The notes below the pieces were generated by a model. The model was not told where the DNA came from and searched no databases. It saw nothing but the letters and a program-made list of their open reading frames with translations. DNA of 64,000 nt from Megamerina dolium (lineage: Eukaryota > Arthropoda > Insecta > Diptera > Megamerinidae). The stretch is from contig OY978525.1 of the NCBI GenBank assembly GCA_963854835.1, positions 60,984,855-61,048,854 of the forward strand, written 5' to 3'. The position numbers were made by a program, and so were the translations under genes. Of this stretch, positions 10,534 through 21,832 are shown piece after piece (position 1 is the stretch's first letter; the number at the start of each line of letters is the position of its first letter).

Positions 10534-11067
10534 CCATTCGACGTATCTACGACGTTGTGAATGGTCAGCTGGCTTCAGTTGTTGTGTGAGCTGGATTTTA
10601 TATGGATGTAGGTGTAGATCCAAATGCAAAATACGCCATAATGTGCCGTAAGACAGTCCTAATTCCTGAGAACGACGAGGAATCGACACATTCGGGTCTT
10701 CGGCAACACTTTCACTTACAGCAGCGATATTTTCGGTGGTACGAGCGAAACGATGATGCACAGGCCTTACAATATCTGTAACCGATCCAGTCTCTTCATA
10801 TTTCTTCACAATTTTGCCAATTGCTTGCGTAGTTGGACGATTATGTAAACCATAATCTCCTCTTAAAGCACAATATGTGGCTGTGGCAGAATCACAATTT
10901 TTGTAGTAGGTTTTTACAATTTTAATGCGTTGTGCGATAGTTAAGCGATCCATTTTCGCAAATGTCAGACTTTGAACTGAAAAAAAAAGAAATTGTTTTA
11001 ACAACTTAGTTTGACAGATGTCGAATTCTAGCCCTATACTTTTGAAACCGCGAAATGGATAACCCTT
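9762..11067 (-). mobile_element. Rosa-like mariner (DD41D), full length, copy 1
   Basis: Inverted ends begin AAGGGTTATCCATTTTGCG at 9762 and close with the complement at 11067, with TA on both sides (9760-9761 and 11068-11069). The length of 1,306 bp is typical of mariners. The transposase is on the minus strand and is broken. The DD41D catalytic spacing puts it with the rosa/VS group, first known from the tephritid Ceratitis rosa. The left two thirds of the element lie inside the inverted duplication, and the part beyond 10,533 is unique to this side. Confidence 0.9.
9867..10953 (-). pseudogene. Rosa-like mariner transposase, nonsense plus frameshift
   Basis: Translation starts at the [18 protein letters not shown] N-terminus (10953). 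It shows helix-turn-helix regions in the first 120 residues, then the first catalytic aspartate in FFSDEAHFS (about residue 159), the second in QDGATCHTT (about residue 252) and the third in TPLDFFLWG. The last two are separated by 41 residues, so the type is DD41D. The codon after ENMWF is TAA where copy 3 keeps CAA. In the LDFFLWG block the T run has nine bases instead of the eight needed for the frame, giving a +1 shift. Both lesions also occur in the mirrored copy 2, so they predate the duplication. Confidence 0.9.
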
Positions 11068-11640
11068 TACATACAATACATTTGATTAGAAGTATAGCGG
11101 TAGGGTGTATTGTTGCTAATTTTCTTTCTCTCAATTTTGTTTTGCATATTGACTGGCAGTTATATACAAGAAAGATAATTGAAAGAACAATTGTATACTA
11201 TTTTCTATTAGAGCACACCCAGTGAGAAAAATAGTCACTCTCGACCCCAAGTTGCTACAGCGCAATATAACTGTTTTTTTTTTGTGCGACATAACATATT
11301 ACAAGTTGTGGAAAGTTCTGTACAGTGATTGCCAAACGTTTTTTCGGCCACGCGGTCACATAAATATCATCGATTCTTATTGCAATTGAGCAATTTTCTT
11401 TATTAAATTTTCTTTTATAAATTAATTTATGTTACATATCTTTTACATCAAATCTGGTTCCACTGGTTTCACTTAATTTTACTGAGGAAAACTATGTCAT
11501 TTAGACTAATCTCTTGTCAGACACATTTCGACAACTCATATTTGTAATTTGTGAGAGTATTGCTTAAGATTGTTCACCTCTCTCAGACTTAAACGTATCT
11601 CATACTTTTAATGTGATTCTAAGAATTGCCAATAAGATAA
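11068..11640. other. Spacer of the inverted duplication, first part; nothing recognised
   Basis: AT-rich sequence without a sustained frame, inverted ends or known element motif. Confidence 0.5.
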
Positions 11641-12690
11641 GGTCTCAATATCCTCAGAGCTACCACGGAAGATGTTATTGAATTTGATAGCTATTTTGCT
11701 ATCAACCCAGAAGCTCATAATAAAATTAACTTAGCAGCACAGAAAAAGGTTTGCAATCTCTATGGAGTGATTGCAAAGCGGCACTCTTATAACAGAGGAA
11801 GTAGCTGAAGATGTTGACGTAAGTCAAATCAAAGAGGCATATAGACAGTGTCTTATATCCGGTGCCTTTTAGCGGTAAACTCTCATCTTCACGAGTTGAG
11901 TTCAGAGGTGGCATCCTCTACAATTTCCTCTTATGCGCCAGAAGATACACCTCGTCAACCTTTATTTCCTGCTGTTCAGCTGCCTCCATGTATTTCGGGC
12001 GACTATGTTTCATGGCCAAGCTTTTGAATTATGTTCACGGCTTTATACAGAAACAATCCCCGCTTAAGTCCCTTAGAGAAATTGTACCACTTGTTACAGA
12101 AAACCCGTGGCGAGGCACACAATATCATTAACTCAACTCCGCTGACTAATGATGGCTTCTCAATGGCGTGGCATAATTTAGAAGAGCGGTATGATAACAA
12201 ATGTAACCAGTGAATTCGACATCCTGTAGAATTCTTTCACAACCAAATCCGTTTCGACAAACTCCCGCATTCATCTCCTCGTACTAGATGCGATAAGAAC
12301 CCGACACGAACGACTGCTAGAAAACACCCCAAATGTTCAGATAAAATCTTTACAACCAAAGATGTTAGTTCCATGCTTACTGCTGTCACGAAGACATGCT
12401 TCCCGATATGTAGAGGCAACAACCCCTACGACACTGTACAGAGTTCTCCAAACTTACGGTTGAAGAGAGAATACTCTGTGTGCATCAGTACGGGATTTGC
12501 AGTCACTGCTTGGCAACCTCTCATACCGTTGCAAAACACCACAGCGAGTTTTCATGCCCTCTTTGTAGTAAGCAACATCATTTCCTGCTTCACAGAGTAA
12601 AGCATGACCCGAGAGCAATGCGTAATATTAGGAGGGGTAATATCGTGCTGTATCCTTGGACACCTGGTCAAATTCAAGAGTAATTTGACC
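11641..12690 (+). pseudogene. BEL/Pao retrotransposon gag, degraded fragment
   Basis: Pieces in shifting frames match the BEL gag plan. Near 11,980-12,210 one reads LPPCISGDYVSWPSF, FTALYRNNPRLSPLEKLYHL, GEAHNIINSTPLTNDGFSMA and LEERYDNK, the capsid-like block typical of BEL (DUF1759). Near 12,480-12,600 a CSHCLATSHTVAKHHSEFSC piece followed by CSKQHHFLLH is the cysteine/histidine segment at the gag C-terminus. Frameshifts separate the blocks and no pol follows, so this is an old truncated relic. It differs from the BEL element at 34.3 kb. Confidence 0.72.
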
Positions 12691-12889
12691 TTGCCATAGC
12701 ATCCGAGCTCTGCCATGGTCAGCCATCCCAGTCCCGAAGTAAAACTTGGAGACAAACTTACCAAGGCGGGTAAGCAGTCGTAAGAAAAAGATGGATACAA
12801 ACAAGAAAAATTTTAACGAAAGTGTAGAGGGAGGTCTAACCGCGATGACTTTCGTAAACCAAATGCACCATTAGCTCTGTAATGACAGT
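12691..12889. other. Unassigned sequence between the BEL relic and the host-like exon
   Basis: No feature recognised; possibly more decayed BEL sequence. Confidence 0.4.
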
Positions 12890-13182
12890 TTGCGTAGTTC
12901 GGCTTCTACCAGCAGGAGCAATGTCTATTTGCCTCAACGCAAAACACGAACGGAAAAAGAAATTGGCGAACAACTGAGAACTGGTGCATTAGCATCAGCC
13001 ACACTCAGCAGCACAACAACACAAGCCGGTGCTGCGGTATCAGTGGCTAGTGGTGCAACTGCAAAACACGCTGCTGCTGCAGAAGCAGCTGCAACACTAG
13101 CATGCGTAAATCCAGTCTGGTGGCCCAAATCGGGTGTGAAAAAAACGGGTTCTGCAGTAGCTGATCATAAGCCAAAGACTCG
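12890..13182 (+). other. Host-like coding fragment, alanine/serine/threonine-rich (exon?)
   Basis: This stretch differs from its surroundings. It is less AT-rich and open throughout, encoding a basic N-terminal segment (NVYLPQRKTRTEKEIGEQL), a long Ala/Ser/Thr-rich low-complexity region, and a C-terminal VWWPKSGVKKTGSAVADHK stretch. I see no TE protein motif in it. The last 42 bp (13,141-13,182) recur in perfect inverted orientation at 13,406-13,447. On that minus strand the frame continues for about 22 more codons to a stop, through GYDNRRKQMSPPLDF, which may be the original end. A fragment of a host gene caught at the rearrangement is the simplest reading. I cannot name the gene, and the frame that continues to 13,297 on the plus strand may be partly accidental. 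Confidence 0.45.
13141..13182 (+). repeat. 42-bp inverted repeat, arm 1
   Basis: A perfect 42-bp match to the complement of 13,406-13,447, with 223 bp between the arms. The second arm ends just 6 bp before the inner edge of the large inverted duplication. Confidence 0.95.
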
Positions 13183-13335
13183 TTTTTTGTTATTGTTCTT
13201 TTCTAAAAAATTTATTTTTTTGACTTCGACTACCGATGTCGCTACTTTGATGGCGAGAGCTGTCGTATTAGAAGCAGTTATAAATAAAGCGGCATAAAAT
13301 GTTATAATTTAATAGATTTAGTTTTTATTGTATTT

Positions 13336-13447
13336 TTATGTCTTGTTATTTTTATTATTGAAGTCAAGAGGCGGACTCATCTGTTTACGTCGGTTGTCAT
13401 AACCCCGAGTCTTTGGCTTATGATCAGCTACTGCAGAACCCGTTTTT
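13336..13447 (-). other. Inverted copy of the host-like coding fragment, with probable C-terminus
   Basis: Read on the minus strand from 13447, this repeats the KTGSAVADHKPKTR end of the fragment at 12,890-13,182 in the same reading frame and continues through GYDNRRKQMSPP to a stop at 13,336. It abuts the truncated rosa mariner copy 2 at 13,454. Whether it is the inverted original end of the exon or a template-switch product cannot be told from the sequence alone. Confidence 0.45.
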
Positions 13448-13453
13448 CTGCGA

Positions 13454-14225
13454 GTGCTTGAACAACAGGCGGTGGACGGCGATTTTTCGAACAAAATTTT
13501 CTTCAGCGACGAAGCACATTTCTCACTCGGTGGGTATGTTAACAAACAAAATTGTCGTATTTGGGGTTCTGAGAATCCTCAAGTAATTGAAGTGAGGCCA
13601 CTACATCCACAAAAAGTCACTGCTTGGTGCGCTCTTTGGTCCGGAGGTGTGATTGGACCTTACTTCTTCGAAAACGACGATGGAACAACTGTCACCGTCA
13701 ATTCGGAGCGTTATGGTCATATGATAACCGACTTTTATTTGCCTGCTATTGAAGAATACGACTTAGAGAATATGTGGTTTTAACAAGACGGTGCCACATG
13801 CCACACAACTCGAGCGAATATGGTTTTATTGCAAGAGAAATTTTCTGGCCGCGTAATTTCTCGTCGTGGCGATATCAAGTGGCCACCAAGATCATGCGAT
13901 TTGACACCGCTTGACTTTTTTTTTGTGGGGCTACGCGAAAGACCGTGTTTATGCAGATAAACCTTTAACTCTTGAGCACCTAAAAACCAACATTCGTCAC
14001 GTTATGGCTGAGATACCGCCCAATATGTTTCAAAAAGTGGTCGAAAATTACCTCAAAAGAATCGATGCTTGCATCAATTCGCGTGATGGTCATTTAAATG
14101 ATGTAGTATTTCACACATAATGTCAACGTTCAAACTTTATAATAAAAAAGAAATATCATGATAAAAAATATTTTATATGTGCTTTATTTACATTTACTTT
14201 TGAAATCGCAAAATGGATAACCCTT
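13454..14225 (+). mobile_element. Rosa-like mariner, truncated copy 2
   Basis: Mirror image of 9,762-10,533. It keeps the right-hand 772 bp including the end AAGGGTTATCCATTTTGCG (complement at 14,207-14,225) and is cut off at the inner duplication edge. The transposase part (FFSDEAHFS, then TAA after ENMWF, then the nine-T frameshift in the LDFFLWG block) carries the same two lesions as copy 1. Confidence 0.9.
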
Positions 14226-17200
14226 TACATACGCCAAAACAAATCAATATCCTGTTGTCGTTGCGTATGATGACGAAATACCTTTATTACTTGATTTTGA
14301 GTGTACTTGTTGCTGGTGGTTTATGAATACGCATAAAACACAGCAGGTAGATTAAATGCAAGTGTCAACAACAACAGGTAATTGCATGTGAACAAAAAAG
14401 ACTTGGCATGTAAGCCAAGCAAAATTATATCTAAAAGGCAGGAGAAATATTCGTAATATTCAGATTTATCATCAATATATAACATATTATGAGGAGAAAA
14501 GCAACAATTTGTATTTGACAAGTGTGGATGTTATATACGATATATTGTTGTTAGTTTATGAAGCCAGAGATTCTTCATAATTTGTAATTAGTGGTAACAC
14601 ATATAATTTTATGTACAAATCCAAAACGCAAAAAGCAAAAACAAGGGATTGCCGTTCCTTTTTTAGTTGCTGTGATAAACGATCGATTTATCGTAACTCT
14701 CGTAGAGAGATTCGTGATGGTATGAGAAGTAGATCTGAGAGGGAGTATCACTTAGAGCAACAACTAATATAGTGATATATTGCTGCAGATGAAATTTTCA
14801 GACGGAATTTGAGCTCAAATGCATGTACATATACGTATTTCTCAATAAAGAGCGGCAGAATATAAAAACAAAAAACAATCGTTTTGACCCAAATTTTATG
14901 ATTTTTATTGTTGAGAAAATAACCGCGAGTATAATATATATGTAATGGTTGTATATATATATGGGTATATGAAAAGCAAGGAATGCATGTACCAAACATT
15001 GCGAGCCTATCGGGCTCGAAGGACCAATGTTTCAGCGAGGTGCGAGTGAATGCCCGTGGGCTTGCTGCGATGTGGTGCACTTGTGTTGTGTTGCGGAAGA
15101 GGTGTTGATGATCGTGGTTGTTGTTGCAAATAACTCACTTGTAATGCACTTTTCTTAGAATTCAATGCTCACTTTATTTCGCAAGTTCAATTGTTTATTA
15201 AAGTTAAAATTAAGTGTATATTAATTATATCGGGATTAAAGATAAGGTAAAGGAAAAGGGTCGAGAATTTGGGTTTTCGTTTATTTTCAATTTTTAAATA
15301 ATTTGGAGAACACGCTCTTGCTCTATAGAGGGAGTTAATCAATAGTAATAAGAAAGTAATATAAATAAAAAGTTATGAGAAAGAAGTAAAAGGAGAAAGA
15401 GTATGGGAGGAAGAGTGAGAGAGAATTAGAGCGAAAAATAGTGGGACGAAATAGAATAACATTAGGGTTGCAAACTTTATGCGGGCAGGGCGCAACAAAT
15501 GTTTTCTCGGGTAGACATCGCTATAAGGTTCTGAACCAATTTAATATAATGAAGTGAAATTTGTCCACAATGTAGCTTTCAACGGGTTTATACATAATTT
15601 AACAATTTATAAATGTTACCCCTTCTCTTTCCTCATGAATAAACAATTTAGTTATTGTTTCAGCTGGAAGCTAGTGATTGCCGATTAGCTCGATGATGAG
15701 GTACACTTGCCTTTAGATATTATTGGCACGCTGGACCTTTTCTTGCTCGAAACAGAAATTGAACTTTATACACTAATTTTCTTTCTTTTATTTGCACTGG
15801 ACGTATGTATATAGGGAACGAATATGTAAATACATATGTTTTATATGACTCTTGTTATATTTCAATTTAATATTCGATTTATGTCGATATATTTATACAA
15901 ATCTGATTTATTATTTACTTAGATTAAATGATAAGAAAATTCGTTGATTTTTGCAAATTACACAAGAAACACCGCAAAGTTGAAAAAAATTGGATTTCAC
16001 ATACGACTGACTGATATATATGCCACTGATTTTAACACACACTTTTCTTTAGTTATTTATTTTATAATTTTAATTTACGTGTAAATAAAATACTTTAATT
16101 ACATGTGAAATGAGATGTTTTAGTGAGAAAGATAATTTTACTTTAAAAAAAAGAAATGCGCGCACTCCTCGGGAAAAAACCAATTCAAAATGTTTCAGCG
16201 TAGAGCGAGTGAATGCCGGTGGACTTGCTGCGATGTGGAACACTTGCCTGAATGTTGTGTTGGGGTTATGGCTGCATCTATTGATGTGATTGTGCTAGTT
16301 GTTGTTAATATGAAACACACTGATTTCTCACTTCTATATATTCCGCACTTTATTTTTTATTATTATTTATTAAAGTTTAATTTAAACATCGGATAATAAT
16401 ATAGGGACGGGAAATATGTCGCGCACTGCTCGAGAAAATTAGTTCTATTTATTTTCCAATTTATTTAATCGGGAAACACGTACTTATGTCGAGGGAGTTT
16501 TATCAACAATCAACATGCGTCATCCCTCCTCGAGGGCTCTTGCTCACTCTTATAAGAGTCAAAATCTCGAATCCCGAATTGAACTCCCTCACTGCTGATG
16601 CTGATAAGAATATGAATATTTTATAGTTAATTTTAAGTATTTTTAAGATTAACTTTAAGTATATGAAATATCGTATTTTTATTTGTATTTACTTTATATT
16701 TTAATTTGTTTTTCTTTTTCTCATTCCCTCCGTCTCGGGTGGAGGTTCCGTCTTCTTTGCAGTATTCCTGCAGGGGGGGCGGAATATCTACGCCAGAAAC
16801 CGTGTGTCGCGCACTGCCCGCCCAAACTTAGCAACCCTAATCTAATTCTATTTGTCCTGCTATTTTTCGCTCTAATTCTCCCTCTTTCTCTCACTGCCAT
16901 ACTCTCTTTTCTTTTACTTTATCTCATCACTTTCCACTTTAATTATTTTTTATTGTTGATCAACTCCGTATTAAAGCAGTGCGCGAATTTTCCTTCCCGA
17001 CCATAATTACATATATATATTTAATTTTAAATATCTTTAATAAAATGTTAAACAACTTAAATATTGAATTATAAAAAGTTGAAATTAAAATTAATTACCC
17101 AATTTCCCATATCTCGATTCCCTTTAATATAATAAATAGATTTAATGTTAAGCAAGAATTTAAAATTACTGCTAAACATTGTTTAAATATATACAATAAA

Positions 17201-17619
17201 TATATAAAAGTGAAAAGTAAGTGTTTTGTGTTGCAACAACAACAACTCCCCCAGCACCGTCATCAACACCTCTGCCGCCACCACGACTTGTAGGCAAGTG
17301 CACCACATCGCAGCAAGCCCACCGGCATTCACTCGCTCTACGCTGAAACAGTTATATTTTCTGATTTGTTTACATACCCGGCTTATGTTTATATTTTCCG
17401 ATTTGTTCACATACCTATGTTTTGGCGTAGGTTGATATAAAGGGAAATTCTTTTGTTTGAGTTTGTACACAAACTGATAAAAGCAAACGAAAAAAATCAT
17501 ATGAAGTTAAGCTTTTTCTTTTCTTAAACAATCTTATGAAGGGTCAAATCTTCCAACGATAAATAAACTAACTTCTAATACTCAGCAAATAATGAAATTT
17601 TGAAGTATCTTCTTTTTTG
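14226..17619. repeat. Composite fold-back repeat cluster (right-arm copy)
   Basis: Mirror of 6,546-9,761 plus the extra block at about 16,436-16,610. No coding potential beyond short accidental frames; the same repeated boxes occur in opposite order. Confidence 0.7.
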
Positions 17620-18785
17620 TTTTGTTTAAATAATAAGAGTTTATTGAATCTTTCTACCATACGGAGAAACTCACAATAAGTATTCAAATCTTACAAACTA
17701 ACTTAAAATTATGTGACATTCCCTTTGTTCCATAACAATTTCTTGAGTCGCGAGGTTTAGCAATTAAACAGCGTATTCAATTTGTCATTTCTTTTCAATC
17801 GTCGATGGCCTGTGCTCAGCAACAATTGCTTTATATAATACCACTTTGTATTCGAGATTCAACTTTGAGCTTTTGTGTATTAGCTACGATAATTCTTCTT
17901 CTGATTAATTCTTAGCTTCATCTGAGTTTTCTTTGCTTTTGGATTTGTTGTATAATCCTTGTGATATACGAGAAATTATCTTTTCGTGAGATAGCTACTA
18001 AGCAATGAGGAGACATTTGCAGGCAGTAATTGTTTGATTTTGTAAATAAGGCCATCGTGTCATACTTTATCGAAAGCTTGAATGATATCAAGAAAGATAG
18101 CTGAGCAATACTTTTTTCTTCAAAAGTGTTCCTTATCAGAGTTACAATGCGGTGGGTTTGCTTTATTGTGCCGTGCTGTGTTCTAAATCCAAACTGATGT
18201 TGGGAAATCAGTTGGTTGAGATTAATAAATGGAGTTTTATTCATGCCAAGTAGCTTTTCGAATACTTTAGAGAGTAGAGGCAGGAGGCTGATAGGTCTGT
18301 ACGATGCAACTTTTGTGGGGTCTTTTCCTGGTTTTGCTATCATAATAATTTTTGAAGTTTTCCAGCATTTGGGAGAGTGTTGAATACGAAGGATAGCATT
18401 AAAAAGATGTATTACCGAAACTAGAGGTAGCTCTTTTATCATTTTTTCGGTAATTTTATCTGGACCAGGTGATTTATTTGGATTTAAATCTTTGCTTTGA
18501 ATATGTCCTTATTTTTAATTTTGAGCGTTATTGAGCAAGGTTGAGAAGTTAATTTTGGTAGTGAGGACTGTGTAGACGATGGATTGGGCGTAAACACACT
18601 TTTTAAGTGGTTTGCAAAAGCCAAACTCTTCTCACAGTTACTTCTAGCCCAATTACTGTCACTCAAACGGATGGGAGAATCAGTGAGAATTGGCCAATTT
18701 GAGTTTTTTGCTGATTTCCACAAAGAGTAGTCTGACGCTTCACTAGGTGTTAATTTGGATATGTGCTCTTCTAACTCTTTGTTGC
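17620..18785 (-). mobile_element. Jockey-clade retrotransposon, 5'-truncated (copy B)
   Basis: The 3' A-rich tail (seen as T-rich) is near 17,620 and the element is cut at 18,785. The part 17,620-18,560 is the mirror of copy A, including its RT deletions. The part 18,561-18,785 is jockey too but visibly divergent from copy A (for example, RIRLSDG in A is PIRLSDS here). The inverted duplication therefore ends inside this element, between two distinct jockey copies. Confidence 0.85.
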
Positions 18786-18789
18786 TCAT
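17918..18789 (-). pseudogene. Jockey reverse transcriptase fragment, broken
   Basis: The first minus-strand segment (18,789-18,484) encodes the region before the RT fingers: DYSLWKSAKNSN, NWARSNCEKSLAFANHLKSV, KIKNKDIFKA. It is then shifted by a 6-9 nt loss. The second (18,442-17,918) carries AKPGKDPTKVASYRPISLLP and QFGFRTQHG before the same frameshift and catalytic-domain deletion as in copy A. The FADD motif is absent. Confidence 0.8.
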
Positions 18790-20013
18790 GCATCAAATAC
18801 AATTCGCACGCCAACTACCTCAGGAAGATATCCGCGTTTATGCATGGAGATTATGTGATTTTAAATTCACGGCGATACAGTGTATTAAAAATAGATACGG
18901 TGGGATCGGAGACCAAGAGTTTTTAATAGAGTTAGAGGGGTATGCGAGGATATTTGGTCTTCGAGAGGAGGCGGTAAATATTGATATGGGAGCCAATGTA
19001 AGTCTCAATACACTACTCTATTCTTATGACGTTCAACAGACTGAGACTAATAATAATGTGAACCCCAAAATAACCAATGGAAAGGTAGGACCTGTTCCGT
19101 CTGTGCGAGAAGAGGTCACTCCAGAGACGAATGCATTAAGAGGAATATTATGCATTTCTTTATTAAATGTAAGCAATATGGACATGAGTTCAATTTTTCG
19201 TGCGCTTCGTTTAGCAACAATAAGTCGCAAGAAAAAGTCAATCAAACACCTGCACTTAGTAAGGGAGGTCAATAAAACAAGAGGCTTAATTGCGGTAAGT
19301 CTGAGACCAAAAGTTTCTTCTGCAGCCAGGACACAGGATTGCCGACTATTATAAACGCGAAGAGTTGGAAAACACTCAGGGATACTATGAGGCGCCTTAG
19401 CTGCGGCCAATAAACCAGGATCCCCAAAATATCACTAAAAGTTGGCCAGCTGAGATGTAAGGTAAGAAAGTAACAGATTGTGTTATACAAGAGGCCACAA
19501 AACTCAAAGACAGTACAGACTACCAGAAGTGCAAAAAGAAGAAATCAATAAGCAGGTAAATAAAATGATGAAGTAACTCTTTCCAGCTCCTCTCCTTGGA
19601 ACTCCCCGATAATTTTAGATTGAAAGATTAGATGACAAAAGAGAATGGAGGCTAGAAGTTGCTTTTAAATTAAACGACTCCATAATCAAATAAGTTTTTC
19701 CAATTCTACGAATAGATGAAATATTAAATCAGCTAGGACATAGCAGATATTTCACTACCCTTGATCTTACCAGTAGGTAATATGAAGTATTGATGGAAAA
19801 GGCGGGCAGAGAAAAACGGCTTTTAGTAGAATCGTTCGGCACTATAAATTTAATAGAATGCCTTTCGTTTTGACAGGCGCCACTGCCACCTTCCAAAGAC
19901 TAATGAAGCATGTACTAACAGGACTTCAAGGTATAGATTGTTTTGTGTATTTGGATGACATCTTCGTCTACGGTCGGAATTTGGTACAACATAAATCCCG
20001 TTTACGAAGAGTA
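18786..20013 (+). pseudogene. Ty3/gypsy gag-pol relic, 5' half of a split element
   Basis: Plus-strand pieces match the gypsy at 57.8-61.9 kb. A gag segment reads RQLPQEDIRVYAWR and IQCIKNRYGGIGDQ (18,790-18,960). A nucleocapsid remnant lies near 19,315-19,420. RT appears at 19,740-20,013 with RMPFVLTGATATFQRLMKHV and CFVYLDDIFVYGRNL, which includes the YLDD catalytic motif. Frames are shifted between blocks and protease is essentially missing. The relic stops at the poly(T) of an inserted jockey at 20,014 and resumes at about 22,125. Confidence 0.8.
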
Positions 20014-20222
20014 TTTTTTTTTTTTCTAACACGTTTTTTTATTGGATCTTTCTAAATTACTTAGAAACTAACAATAAGTAATCAAATCTTACAAACTAAC
20101 TAAAATTATGTGATATTCCCAACGTTCCATCACAATTTGTTGAGTCGCGAGGTATAGCAATTTCACAGCATATTCAGTGTGTCTTTTCTTTTTAATCGAC
20201 GATGCCCCGTGCTCAGCAACAA

Positions 20223-21451
20223 TTACCTAGCAAGGGGATTCGGATGATTGTGTAATTTTTGAATGTAGCTTCTGCAGGACATTGCAACTTCCTCAGAAAT
20301 TGTGGGTACATTTAAATCTCGATGGATGTTAACGTTCCTCATATACCAAGGCGCGTTTACAATAATTCTCAGACACTTGGATTGTATTCGCTGCGATTTT
20401 TCGATATTTAAGGGAGATGCAGTGCCCCAAAACTGAATACCATAAGTCCAAATTGGCTTCAGGATTGCTTTATATAATAGCATCTTGTATTCGAGATTCA
20501 ACTTTGTTCTTTTGTGTAACAGCCACCATAACTGATTAATTTTAAGCTTGATCTGAGTTTTCTTTGCCTCTATGTGATTTTTCCATGTCAGCCTTCTGTC
20601 GAGGTGAATACCCAAGTACTTTGTTGAGGAACATTGTGGAACTGATTGGCCATTTATTTTAAGTGGGGGACATGTATCTAGCCTTAGCGTGAAGGTTACA
20701 TGTTCGCTCTTTGATTCATTGACTTTTATACGCCATTTTGCTAGCCAGATTTCGAGAGAATCTACATGAGTCTGCAGGAGTTTAGTAGCTTCTATGGGGT
20801 TAGAGCAAGAGCACAATATTGCCGTATCATCAGCAAAGGTCGATATGAATGTATAGTTATTGTTGGGCATATCTGAAGTGTATAAGAGATACAGTAAGGG
20901 GCCCAAAAGGCTTCCTTGAGGAATGCCAGCGTGAATATCCAATGGATTTGTTGTGTAATCCTTGTGATGTACGAGAAATTGTCTTTTCGTGACGTAGCTA
21001 CTAAGCAATGAGGAGACATTTGCAGGCAGTAATAGTTTGAGTTTGTAAATAAGGCCATCGTGCCATACTTTATCGAAAGCTTGAATGATATCAAGAAAGA
21101 CAGCTGAGCAATACTTTTTTTCTTCAAAAGTGTTCCTTATCAGAGTTACAATGCGGTGGACTTGTTCTATTGTGCCGTGCTGTTTTCTAAATCCAAACTG
21201 ATGTTGAGGAATCAGTTGGTTGAGATTAATAAATGGAGTTATATTCATGATAAGTAGCTTTTCGAATACTTTAGAAAGTAGAGGCAGGAGGCTGATAGTT
21301 TTGTACGATGCAACTTTTGTAGGGTCTTTTCCTGGTTTTGCTATCATAATAATTTTTGAAGTTTTCCAGCATTTGGGATAGTACTTAATACGAAGGATAG
21401 CATTGAAAATGTGCATGAGATGAATTACTGAAGCCGGAGGTAACTCTTTTA
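20223..21451 (-). pseudogene. Jockey reverse transcriptase domain, nearly intact, truncated
   Basis: A frame of about 410 codons reads from MIKELPPASVIHLMHIFNAI through AKPGKDPTKVASYKTISLLP, QFGFRKQHGTIEQ, a FLDIIQAFDKVWHDGL palm block, GIPQGSLLGPLLYLLYTSDM, the catalytic FADDTAILC, and the thumb-side KINGQSVPQCSSTKYLGIHL to the C-terminal WGTASPLN and HRDLNVPT blocks. It ends at a TAA where copy I has CAA (after NPLAR). The endonuclease is missing through 5' truncation, and the N-terminal edge is separated from its upstream part by the SINE. The palm motifs look catalytically sound, but the element cannot move on its own. Confidence 0.85.
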
Positions 21452-21459
21452 TCATTTTA

Positions 21460-21832
21460 AATAAATAAAAATAAAAATAAATATGTGGCCACATAAAGCC
21501 CCAAAGGGCTCATTGGCAGAGCTTCTCTTCCATTACTGTTGTGCGTCTTAAATTTTGGACAATATTAGAAGGGACGTACTTATTTTAGCCGGTTCCGAAC
21601 GGCAGAACACTTTTGACATCACTTTTTCTGAGCTTTGTCACAGAGTTCTTTAAGAAGCTTTTTCATGGCAAGTTGTTACTGTCGGAAGAATTGCCAATTG
21701 CTTGCCGACAGGTGGGTACCGTTCGAAAGAAAAATCTTATCGATATTAAATTTGTTATGCATCAGCCGGGGATTGAACCACCGACCTACAGATCAGAAGG
21801 CGAACACACTAACCACTGAGCTACGGCACCCA
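21460..21832 (-). mobile_element. tRNA-derived SINE, full length
   Basis: On the minus strand the head has a tRNA-like RNA polymerase III promoter: box A GTAGCTCAGTGG (complement at about 21,813-21,824) and box B GGTTCAATCCC (complement at about 21,768-21,778). A non-tRNA body follows, with GTTCTGCCGTTCGGAACCGG, and the 3' end reads AAGGGGCTTTATGTGGCCACA-like into a (TAAA)n tail. A 14-bp target duplication, CTTTTATCATTTTA, flanks it at 21,446-21,459 and 21,833-21,846, proving insertion into the jockey by LINE-type machinery. Related copies lie at 28.3, 35.0 and 57.5 kb. Confidence 0.92.

Larger units (their letters stand above)
13454..18560 (-). repeat. Inverted duplication, right arm (5.11 kb)
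   Basis: Reverse complement of 5,601-10,533, with the same contents in mirror order: mariner fragment, composite fold-back cluster, jockey 3' part. It is 174 bp longer because about 16,436-16,610 has no counterpart on the left. The ends of that extra block share AGAA, which suggests a microhomology deletion in the left arm. Confidence 0.93.

Noticed and set aside
13440..13545. 69-codon minus-strand frame fusing mariner antisense with the host-like exon
   Set aside because: Its N-terminal half is antisense mariner; only the part from 13,447 down resembles coding sequence.
21768..21824. A tRNA gene suggested by box A and box B
   Set aside because: The boxes belong to the head of a SINE that lacks a complete cloverleaf and carries a LINE-type target duplication; it is not a functional tRNA gene.
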